DNA of 36,335 bases from assembly GCA_025923995.1 (NCBI GenBank), contig JAICEW010000019.1, positions 1-36,335 on the forward strand. The letters run 5' to 3'. Origin of the DNA: Vicinamibacteria bacterium (GTDB taxonomy: Bacteria; Acidobacteriota; Vicinamibacteria; Fen-336). The notes beneath the pieces are model-generated. The model worked only from the letters and a program-made list of their open reading frames with translations, made no database searches and was not told the origin of the DNA. Position 1 is the first letter of the stretch. Every line of letters starts with the position of its first letter. Made by a program: the position numbers and the translations under genes. Positions 1 to 6,441 of this stretch are shown here, piece after piece.

Positions 1-567
1 CACCACCTCGGCCGCGGTGAACACGTCCTGCTCGGGCAGGGCCAGCGCCGCCTCGTCCACGATGTAGTTGAGGCACAGCGTCCGGCGCACCCGCAGCAGG
101 CGGCTGAGCGCGGTCAGCACCAGGCACACGCCCCACGCGCGTCCCTCGCGGGCCACGAGGAACACGTCCACGTCGTCGTCGGTCGCATTCTCGTGCGCGC
201 AGGCGCCGGAGATCGCGACCATGCGCACGAAGGGCAGGCGGCCGAGCAGGCCCAGGACACGTCGATGCCGCGCGAGCAGCCGGCGGCTGTGGGCCCGCCG
301 CTCGGCCCGTTGCGCGATCCAGTCGCGCCGGCCGCGCGGGATCACGAGCCCGCGCACGACCTCGATGCGCCGCCGGAGCCAGGGGTCACCCAGGGCCTCC
401 TCGATCTCCGCGTGCGACAGCGACGCGCCCATGAGGTTCCGGTGCAGCCGGTCGAGCGTGAGCGGAGCCTGGAACAGCGACGCGTAGGTCACCGTGCGCA
501 GGATGGCCTCCGCCGTCGCGGTCATGGCGTGGCCGGGCTCGAGGGGAAGGGGGGCCGCGGCGCTCAT
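1..567 (-). CDS. Nucleotidyltransferase-fold protein, 3'-truncated by window edge
   Basis: The 189 visible codons run off the left edge without a stop, so the C-terminus is missing. Residues about 118-137 (VAISGACAHENATDDDVDVF) match the nucleotidyltransferase signature: a Gly-containing turn, then a D-x-D pair (D132, D134) that binds metal in this superfamily. The Gly-Ser of the classic motif is Gly-Ala here. The first 110 residues are helical and basic and look like an accessory domain. The ATG at 567-565 overlaps the TGA of the upstream flippase (ATGA, 564-567), which supports this start over the internal Met15. The superfamily moves nucleotidyl groups onto proteins, antibiotics or sugars; the substrate here is unknown. 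From memory, similar stand-alone proteins occur beside radical SAM and glycan genes, as here. The fold call is fairly firm; the function is not. Confidence 0.7.
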   Translation of the reverse strand, partial: MSAAAPLPLEPGHAMTATAEAILRTVTYASLFQAPLTLDRLHRNLMGASLSHAEIEEALGDPWLRRRIEVVRGLVIPRGRRDWIAQRAERRAHSRRLLARHRRVLGLLGRLPFVRMVAISGACAHENATDDDVDVFLVAREGRAWGVCLVLTALSRLLRVRRTLCLNYIVDEAALALPEQDVFTAAEVV

Positions 568-2039
568 CGCGCGCTCCCCTCGCCCAGGAAGCGCAGCACG
601 CGGGCCGGGGCCAGCCGCCAGGCGGCCGCCAGCGTCATCCCGTAGATGGCGGCGCCCAGCGCGGCGGCGGCCACCGGCTTGCCGCCGAAGCGCGCGACCG
701 CGAGGCTCATGGGCAGCGACGCGAACAGCGCCAGCACGAGCGGCTTGGCCAGCGGCACCGCGAACCGCGCCAGCGCGCAGGCGCGCCAGGCCAGGGCGCC
801 CAGCAGCAGCTCGGAGGCCAGGAACCCGAACGCCGCGCCGGCCACGCCGAAGCGCGGCACCAGCGCGAACGCCAGCAGCGCGGCCACGCTCACCCGGATG
901 GCCGTGAGACGCGGCAGGGCCTCGGCGCGGCCGACGGCGATCAGCGCGTGCAGGAGCACCGTGTTCATGAAGAGCGCCACCAGCGCGGGCGCCAGGATCC
1001 GCAGTGGCTGGGCCGCCTGCTCGTACCCGGGCCCGAGGAACGCGGCCAGCCCTGGAGCCAGCAGGCCCAGGCCGAGCGCACCCGGGACGGCCAGCAGCGC
1101 GACGGTGGACGCCGTGCGCCCGCGCACCAGCCCCGCCCCGCGCAGCCCTTCCCGCGTGAGCGCCGGCATGGCCCCGCCCGCGATCGCCGCCGGCACCGCG
1201 TTCAACGACTCGACGAACTTGAGCGCGGCGCCGAACAGCCCGGCCTCGCGCGCCCCGCGCAGGCCGAAGACCACGAGCAGCTCGATGCGCAGGCTGAGCA
1301 GCGCCAGCCCGCCGTTGACGGCGAGCGGCCAGGACACGCGCAGGACGTCGGAGATGGAGCGCGCGGGCGCGTCGGCCGCGTCCGCCGCGCGCCGGAGCAG
1401 CAGCGCGCCCAGCGCGACGGGCAGGATCGTGGAGAACACGTGCGCCCACGCCACCCCGGCCAGCCCGCCGCCGCGCGCGAGCACGAGCGCGACCGCGGCC
1501 AGGTTGCTCGCGCGCAGGCACAGGATGACGCCCGCCTCCTGCCCGCGGCGCCCGCGTGCGCGCAGTGCGACGCCCAGGAACTCGCTCCAACCGGCCAGCG
1601 CGAAGTAGAAGACGAACGGCACCAGCAGCCCGACCCCGCGGGTCACCGCCTGGAAGGACGCCTGCCACGCGTCCGGCACCAGCGGCCAGAGGGCCGGGAA
1701 CAGCGCGCGAATGCCCCACACCAGCAGCGGCGCGGCGAGCACCAGCCCGGCCGTGAGCGCGAGCTTGGCCCGGACCATGTCGCGCCGGCGGAACTGCCCC
1801 GCGACCAGCGCGCGCTGCGCAGTGCCCTGGAGGCCCAGCTCCCCCAGCTCGGCCAGGATGACCGCGAGACCGGAGACCGCCGCGTAGACGCCGAAGCCCT
1901 CGACGCCGAGCCCGACCGCGATCAGGAACGAGGTGAGCAGGCTCAGCGCGCGGCCGGCGACCTCGGCTCCCAGGCGCACCCCGCTGCCGCGGGTCGCCTC
2001 CGCCGCCTCGCGCTGCGAGAGCGCCGCGTCGTCCGTCAC
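564..2039 (-). CDS. Polysaccharide/lipid-linked oligosaccharide flippase-like membrane protein (MATE/Wzx superfamily)
   Basis: This 491-aa protein is almost wholly hydrophobic, with about 12-14 predicted membrane helices. The order, including the early segment SLLTSFLIAVGLGVEGFGVY, is typical of Wzx/MATE-fold polysaccharide exporters. The open frame extends upstream into the radical SAM gene, but that stretch is an Arg/Ala/Pro-rich shadow. I chose the GTG at 2039-2037 because it overlaps the radical SAM stop as GTGA (2036-2039) and leaves a short cytoplasmic tail before the first helix. The family moves undecaprenyl-linked glycans, or occasionally lipids, across the inner membrane. Its coupling to two radical SAM enzymes and a nucleotidyltransferase suggests it exports the product of that small cluster. 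A second, distinct flippase lies at 33000-34316. The substrate cannot be read from the sequence. Confidence 0.8.
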   Translation of the reverse strand: MTDDAALSQREAAEATRGSGVRLGAEVAGRALSLLTSFLIAVGLGVEGFGVYAAVSGLAVILAELGELGLQGTAQRALVAGQFRRRDMVRAKLALTAGLVLAAPLLVWGIRALFPALWPLVPDAWQASFQAVTRGVGLLVPFVFYFALAGWSEFLGVALRARGRRGQEAGVILCLRASNLAAVALVLARGGGLAGVAWAHVFSTILPVALGALLLRRAADAADAPARSISDVLRVSWPLAVNGGLALLSLRIELLVVFGLRGAREAGLFGAALKFVESLNAVPAAIAGGAMPALTREGLRGAGLVRGRTASTVALLAVPGALGLGLLAPGLAAFLGPGYEQAAQPLRILAPALVALFMNTVLLHALIAVGRAEALPRLTAIRVSVAALLAFALVPRFGVAGAAFGFLASELLLGALAWRACALARFAVPLAKPLVLALFASLPMSLAVARFGGKPVAAAALGAAIYGMTLAAAWRLAPARVLRFLGEGSAR

Positions 2040-3427
2040 CGGACCCTCTGCCCCTCGAGCAGCGCCATGCCCAGCCATCCGGCTCCGGCGCGCGTCGCCG
2101 CGCGCGCGGCGCGCAGGTAGCGGCCCGCGCGCCAGTGACGGTCGCGAGCCACCTCGCTCTCCATCCATTGCCGCGCGAAGCGGTAGAACAGCGGCGTCCG
2201 CCGCCCGACGACCGTCAGGTCGCGGTCGGTGCGCGCCTCCCACGGCAGCTCGGAGCGCAGGCGCGGCCGCACCTCCTCATGGTAGGGCGTGCCCTTGATG
2301 GGATAGGCGACGGTCGTGAGGAAGACGTCGGGGGCCGAGACCTTCAGGTGATCCACCGTCGCCTGCAGGTCCGCGGGCTCCTCTCCTTCGTAGCCGAGCA
2401 TGATGAACATGCCGACCTGGATGCCGCGCGCCTGCAGCAGGCGCGTCGCGTGCTGGACCTGGTCGACCGTGACACGCCGGTCCATGGCGTCGAGCACCTT
2501 CTGCGAGCCGCTCTCGGAGCCGATCCACAGCCGCCGGCAGCCGAGGCGGCCCAGCGCCTCGGCCATGTCCTCGTCCAGCCGGTCGGCGCGCGAGATGCAC
2601 TCGAAGGGGACGCGCAGGTCGCGCCGCTGCATCTCGTCGGCCAGCGCGCGCACGAAGCCGGGATGGATCGTGAACACGTCGTCGACGTACCAGAGCTGGT
2701 CCGGGCGGTACCGCTCCTGGACCCACGCCACCTCGTCCGCGACGCTCGCGGCGGACCGCCTGCGGTGCGTCTCGCCGAACACGGAGCGGCTGCACCAGCG
2801 GCAGGTGAACGGGCACCCGCGGGCGGTCAGCATCGAGATCGAGCTGAAGCCGTGCCGGCCACGCCAGGCCGCGAGGTAGGCCGGGATGTCCACGGCCTCG
2901 CGGTCCGGCCACGGCTGCGCGTCCAGGTTGCGGATGAGCGCCCGCGGGCGCGTGCGCACCACGCGGTCCGACTCGTTGCGGTACACGATGCCGGCCACGT
3001 CCGACCAGTCGCGGCTCCAGGGACGGGCCAGCAGCAGCGGCAGCAGCTCGGCCAGCGTGGCCTCGCCCTCGCCGACCACGACGGCGTCCACGTCGCGCGC
3101 GAGGTACTCCTCCGCCTCCGCCGGCGGCTCGGGCCCGCCCACCACGACGCGCGCGCCGACGCGGCGGCACTCCGACGCCATGCGCAGCACGTTGCGCTTG
3201 GTCATCAGGTTGCAGTACAGGCCGACGACCGACGGCCGCTCGCGCTCGAGGCACGCGCGGAAGGACTCGAAGCTCTCGAAGGTGGAGTCGAACACGCCGA
3301 CCGTGAAGCCGAGCGCCTTCAGGTGGGACGAGACGTAGAGCAGCCCCATGGGGGGGTACGGCTTCATGACGCGCCGCTCCTGCGCGTCCTCCGCCAGGAA
3401 GTAGCCGTGGGTGAGAAGCAGGTCCAT
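2036..3427 (-). CDS. B12-binding domain radical SAM protein (copy 2 of tandem pair)
   Basis: The protein has 463 residues. Residues about 1-135 form a Rossmann-like cobalamin-binding region (PPMGLLYVSSHLKALGF, then VVVGGPEPPAEAEEYL and VVVGEGEATLAELL). The radical SAM core follows from about residue 195, with its [4Fe-4S] ligands in GCPFTCRWC (C205, C209, C212, spacing CxxxCxxC). Later core signatures include WYVDDVF and WIGSESGSQKVLD. The classical DxHxxG cobalamin motif is absent, as in many members, so cobalamin use is inferred. Class members do methylations and other C-C or C-P chemistry; the substrate is unknown. It starts 9 nt after its paralogue ends, and its TGA overlaps the flippase GTG. 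The shared WRGRHG motif before the cysteines shows that the two tandem copies are related. Confidence 0.88.
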   Translation of the reverse strand: MDLLLTHGYFLAEDAQERRVMKPYPPMGLLYVSSHLKALGFTVGVFDSTFESFESFRACLERERPSVVGLYCNLMTKRNVLRMASECRRVGARVVVGGPEPPAEAEEYLARDVDAVVVGEGEATLAELLPLLLARPWSRDWSDVAGIVYRNESDRVVRTRPRALIRNLDAQPWPDREAVDIPAYLAAWRGRHGFSSISMLTARGCPFTCRWCSRSVFGETHRRRSAASVADEVAWVQERYRPDQLWYVDDVFTIHPGFVRALADEMQRRDLRVPFECISRADRLDEDMAEALGRLGCRRLWIGSESGSQKVLDAMDRRVTVDQVQHATRLLQARGIQVGMFIMLGYEGEEPADLQATVDHLKVSAPDVFLTTVAYPIKGTPYHEEVRPRLRSELPWEARTDRDLTVVGRRTPLFYRFARQWMESEVARDRHWRAGRYLRAARAATRAGAGWLGMALLEGQRVR

Positions 3428-3436
3428 GGACGACGC

Positions 3437-4957
3437 TTACGATCCCTGCTCGCTGGGGACGGCGGCCTGCGCGGGCGAGAGGCTCGCGCGCAGCGGGCCG
3501 ATCCCCTGGTGCGCCCGCCGGGCCAGCCGCTCCATGCGGCGGCGCGCCCAGGGCAGCGTGACCGCGTGGTACAGCATCGAGGCCGTCTGCCGCGGACGGC
3601 GCGCGCGGCCGCGCAGGCGGCGCAGGCGGAACTCCTGGTGCACCACGCGATGGAGCGCGCGGTAGAACTCGGTCGAGAAGGGCCCGCGGTACATCATGGC
3701 CAGGTCGTTCGAGTCGTCCCAGTTCCGCTTGGCGCCCAGTTCCGCCTTCACCCGCTCGTGGAAGCGCGTGCCGGGCAGCGGGTACGACACGGAGATGCCG
3801 ATGTCGTCCGGACGGCACTGCTCGACCAGCCGCCGCGTCAAGTCGATGTCCTCGCGCGTCTCGCCCGGGTAGCCGAACTGCAGGAAGAAGCCGACCTCGA
3901 TGCCGGCCGCCTGGAGCCGCGACGCGGCGAGGCGGATGTCCTCCACGGTATTGCCCTTCTCCATCGCGTCGAGGATGCGCTGCGACCCCGACTCCGCGCC
4001 GATCCAGACCGTGCGGCAGCCGGCGCGGCGCAGCGCCGCCACCGTATCGTCGCCCAGCAGGTCCGCGCGCGTGAGGCAGCGGAACGGCAGCCGCGCGTCC
4101 TCCGCGTCCACCGCGCGCGCGAACTCCTCGACCCAGCCCGGACGCAGGCCGAAGATGTCGTCCACGAAGGAGACGTGGTCGGGCGCGTAGGTGCGCTTGA
4201 GCCAGGCCATCTCCTCGGCGACCGCCTGCGGGCTGCGCACGGCGTAGCGCTGCCCGTAGATCGGCTTCGCGCACCAGTTGCAGTGGTACGGGCAGCCGCG
4301 CGTGGTGGCGAGGTTGATGGAGTGGTAGCCGTGCCGGCCGCGCCAGATGCGGCGGTAGCGGTCCCAGTCCACGAGGTCCCACGCGGGGCGCGGCAGCGCG
4401 TCGAGGTCCTTGAGGAACGGACGCGCCGGCGTGCGCACGGTGGCGCCGCCGGGCCCGCGGAGCGACAGCCCGGCCACGCGGTGGAGGCCTCCCTCTCCGG
4501 CTTCCGCCAGCGCCCCGACCGCTTCGCACAGCGTCGCCTCGCCCTCGCCGCGGATCACGGCCGCGGCGCCGCGCGCGAGGTAGTCGGCGTCGTGGTCGGT
4601 CGCGTCCGAGCCCGAGACGAGCGTGAGGCAGCCGCGCGCGCGCGCCGCCTGCAGCATCTCGAAGGTGGCCTCGCGCATGCGCCCGAGGCACATCTTGCTC
4701 AGGTAGTTGAAGCTGTCCTCGTAGACCACCGCGACGGCCGGGCGGGTCCGCTCCAGCGCGCGCTCCCACTCGGCGGGCGAGGCGGCGAGCATCGAGTCGA
4801 ACAGGGAGACCGCATGGCCCGCCTGCCGCAGGCACGCGGCCGCGACGAGGGTCCCCAGCGGCGGATAGGGCTGGGCAGCCTCCGCCAGCTTGGGATCGAA
4901 GCGCTGGTAGTAGCCCTGCCCCAGGAGGATTCCGGTCATGCCAAGGGTCGCCCTCAT
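3437..4957 (-). CDS. B12-binding domain radical SAM protein (copy 1 of tandem pair)
   Basis: This 506-aa protein opens the leftward operon. A B12-binding-like domain (PYPPLGTLVAAACLRQAGHA, VIRGEGEATLCEAV) covers about residues 20-160. The radical SAM core follows with RGCPYHCNWC (C222, C226, C229), SFVDDIF and WIGAESGSQRILDAM. A basic helical C-terminal tail (about 420-506) has no recognisable motif. DxHxxG is not seen. ATG 4957 has a G-run directly in front, too close for a normal ribosome site. ATG 4939 (Met7) has GGGGGG and GAGGG upstream and sits better relative to a possible promoter at 4971-5000, so the true protein may be six residues shorter. It and its neighbour look like duplicated enzymes acting in series on one lipid or glycan; that role is inference. 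Confidence 0.87.
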   Translation of the reverse strand: MRATLGMTGILLGQGYYQRFDPKLAEAAQPYPPLGTLVAAACLRQAGHAVSLFDSMLAASPAEWERALERTRPAVAVVYEDSFNYLSKMCLGRMREATFEMLQAARARGCLTLVSGSDATDHDADYLARGAAAVIRGEGEATLCEAVGALAEAGEGGLHRVAGLSLRGPGGATVRTPARPFLKDLDALPRPAWDLVDWDRYRRIWRGRHGYHSINLATTRGCPYHCNWCAKPIYGQRYAVRSPQAVAEEMAWLKRTYAPDHVSFVDDIFGLRPGWVEEFARAVDAEDARLPFRCLTRADLLGDDTVAALRRAGCRTVWIGAESGSQRILDAMEKGNTVEDIRLAASRLQAAGIEVGFFLQFGYPGETREDIDLTRRLVEQCRPDDIGISVSYPLPGTRFHERVKAELGAKRNWDDSNDLAMMYRGPFSTEFYRALHRVVHQEFRLRRLRGRARRPRQTASMLYHAVTLPWARRRMERLARRAHQGIGPLRASLSPAQAAVPSEQGS

Positions 4958-4970
4958 CCCCCCGAATCCG

Positions 4971-5000
4971 AGACTAGCAATCGCGCCGCGCGCGGGTCAA
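4971..5000 (-). promoter_or_regulatory. Possible sigma70-type promoter for the radical SAM operon
   Basis: On the minus strand, TTGACC (5000-4995) is followed after 18 nt by TAGTCT (4976-4971). The -35 is close to consensus and the -10 is weak. Initiation would fall near 4964, leaving room for a ribosome site only if translation starts at ATG 4939. This is a sequence match only. Confidence 0.3.
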
Positions 5001-5206
5001 CCAATGCGGTCCGGCGTCGGCCGGCCCGGGTACCCTCGAACAAGACCGCGTGTCCGCCTCTCGAAGAGCAAACGCTGTGCCTCGCTAATTCCTTCACTCC
5101 CTTGCCGATTCGCCCGTTCCGGGCCCATCCAGCTTACGTGCGTCGTCGCCACTTACCGTCGGCGAAAGGGCCCCGGGACGAGCCCGGGACACGCGCGCGC
5201 GGCGTG

Positions 5207-5212
5207 TATACT
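5207..5212 (+). promoter_or_regulatory. TATACT -10-like element close to a GTG start
   Basis: TATACT differs from the -10 consensus at one position and lies only 7 nt before the GTG at 5220. No TTGACA-like element is visible 16-18 nt upstream. If it is real, the transcript would be leaderless or nearly so. Chance is a fair alternative. Confidence 0.2.
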
Positions 5213-5219
5213 CAGCCGC

Positions 5220-6059
5220 GTGTCGGGAGGGTTGCGCGCATTCATCGTCCTGCTCACCTGGTCCGCGGCCGCCGTGATCCTCTGCTGGGGAAGGATCTCG
5301 GCGCCGTGGCGCCGCTTCCTGGCGCTCACGCTGAGCGCCGCGGGATTCGGCTTCCTGATCCTCGCGCTCAACACGGGCGGGCTGCGCGAGATGCCTTCGA
5401 CCGGCGGCTTCCTGCTCGGATCGCGTTACGTCACGGGAACGGCTTCCGCGTCCGCCAGCCTCCCGCACTACGTGATGACGGGGCTGTGCCTCCTGCTGGG
5501 CACGGCCGCGCTGGCGTTGCCCGAGTCGTGGGCGCGAGCCTGGTCGCGGCGCTGGCTCATGGTCGCGATCCTGATGAGCGCGACGGTCAGCCTGCTCCGA
5601 CTCGTCCTGGAGGTCGCCGCCGCGCCGACGACGTGGACGTGGGCGGCCGGCATCACCGGCCTGGCGCCGCTGGTCGGCGCGTTCTTCGCGGTGTCGGTGC
5701 GCGCGGAGCGCGCGTCGTGGGGACGGCTGGTGGGATCCCTGCTCGTCTACGGCGTCACGGTGCGCGCGTGGGTCGCGCTGCTCTACGTCGCCGCGACGCG
5801 CTGGCACCTTGGCTCGCATTACGACCTGTCGGCCGCCGACGTGGCGGTCCGCAATCCGCTCACGGGCGCTGTCTACCAGTTTCCCCCCGGCAGCTTCGCG
5901 CAGCTCGTGAACCTGGCCATCGTGCCGCAGCTCGTGTTCTGGCCCCTCTATACGCTCTGCGCGGGCCTCTTCGGAGCGGGGCTGGCCACGATCGCGATGT
6001 GGGCCTGGAGCCGGGGACACGGTCCCGCCGCGCCCCCGATCCCCGCTCCCGAAGGCTAG
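5220..6059 (+). CDS. Unrecognised multi-pass membrane protein
   Basis: I do not recognise this protein. From the GTG at 5220 it has 279 residues and about seven or eight hydrophobic segments (for example FIVLLTWSAAAVIL, FLALTLSAAGFGFLILAL, LCLLLGTAALAL, LVGSLLVYGVTVRAWVALLY). Near the C-terminus is a loop containing YQFPPGSFAQLVNLAIVPQ. The frame is open further upstream to 4938, but those codons lack membrane character, so the start was placed just before the first helix; a TTG at 5232 is also possible. There is no clear Shine-Dalgarno sequence. It stands alone between divergent and convergent neighbours, with its stop 4 nt from the end of the opposing lipoprotein gene. It is likely an inner-membrane protein of unknown role. 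Confidence 0.7.
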   Translation: MSGGLRAFIVLLTWSAAAVILCWGRISAPWRRFLALTLSAAGFGFLILALNTGGLREMPSTGGFLLGSRYVTGTASASASLPHYVMTGLCLLLGTAALALPESWARAWSRRWLMVAILMSATVSLLRLVLEVAAAPTTWTWAAGITGLAPLVGAFFAVSVRAERASWGRLVGSLLVYGVTVRAWVALLYVAATRWHLGSHYDLSAADVAVRNPLTGAVYQFPPGSFAQLVNLAIVPQLVFWPLYTLCAGLFGAGLATIAMWAWSRGHGPAAPPIPAPEG

Positions 6060-6063
6060 ACGC

Positions 6064-6255
6064 TCAGCGCACCCGGCACGTCGTGGCCCCGACGCCGGAG
6101 CCGCAACGGCGGCTGCCGTCGCTGAAGTCCGTGCAGAAGAACCCGTCCCTGCAATCGCTGTCGCTCGAGCACGTGTCGCACTCGTCCCCGGACGAACAGC
6201 CGATCACGGGCAGCGCGGCGAGCACCAACATCAACAAGAGCCGAGACCGTCTCAT
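6064..6255 (-). CDS. Small cysteine-rich lipoprotein
   Basis: A 63-aa precursor. Residues 1-20 (MRRSRLLLMLVLAALPVIGC) form a type II signal peptide with lipobox VIGC, so Cys20 should be lipidated. The mature part of about 44 residues has six further cysteines with spacing like CxxCxxxxDCxxGxxC, enough for three disulfides. This resembles the small DxDC cysteine-rich modules common in myxobacterial secreted proteins. ATG 6255 was chosen over the longer frame (to 6297) because GAGGGAGGG lies about 10 nt upstream and the signal peptide starts there. Its maturation would need Lgt and LspA, encoded about 3 kb away. A possible promoter lies at 6330-6357. The function is unknown; it could be a surface-exposed binding or structural peptide. 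Confidence 0.7.
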   Translation of the reverse strand: MRRSRLLLMLVLAALPVIGCSSGDECDTCSSDSDCRDGFFCTDFSDGSRRCGSGVGATTCRVR

Positions 6256-6329
6256 CGCTCGAGTACCCTCCCTCTGGCACCTCCGCGGAGGCGCCATGCG
6301 GCGGTCGTCTGCAAGAACCGCGCGAGGCG

Positions 6330-6357
6330 ATTGTAGCCGAAGCGGCGGCCCTTCGAA
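6330..6357 (-). promoter_or_regulatory. Possible promoter for the cysteine-rich lipoprotein gene
   Basis: On the minus strand, TACAAT (6335-6330) differs from the -10 consensus at one position. TTCGAA (6357-6352) sits 16 nt upstream as a weak -35. Initiation near 6323 would give a leader of about 65-70 nt. This is a sequence match only. Confidence 0.35.
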
Positions 6358-6373
6358 CCCCTAGGCTCTTCAT

Positions 6374-6403
6374 TTGACGGACTTTGCGCGGGCGTGTTAC
6401 TTT
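6374..6403 (+). promoter_or_regulatory. Possible sigma70-type promoter for the ileS operon
   Basis: TTGACG (6374-6379) is followed after 18 nt by TACTTT (6398-6403). The -35 is strong and the -10 is moderate. Initiation would fall near 6410, about 30 nt before the ileS ATG. It lies back-to-back with the possible leftward promoter at 6330-6357 in a locally AT-richer patch. No T-box or long leader is visible. Confidence 0.4.
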
Positions 6404-6441
6404 GCCTGTTCTCGCGCGCGAGTCACGAGAAGAGACAGGCA

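Larger units (their letters stand above)
4958..5219. other. Divergent intergenic region
   Basis: These 262 nt separate the leftward radical SAM operon from the rightward membrane protein gene. The region is visibly less GC-rich than its surroundings. It holds the possible leftward promoter at 4971-5000 and a TATACT element at 5207-5212. The frame of the rightward gene stays open across it, but the encoded residues are Arg/Pro-rich and lack the hydrophobic pattern of the protein that follows. I see no RNA gene or clear hairpin. Confidence 0.5.

Noticed and set aside
2135-6364. Long plus-strand open frame of about 1400 codons
   Set aside because: It covers two recognised radical SAM genes on the other strand and a gene in another frame; its residues have no recognisable domain.
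6404-6441. T-box or other riboswitch upstream of ileS
   Set aside because: The space between the possible promoter and the ATG is only about 30-40 nt, with no stem array or terminator-like structure.
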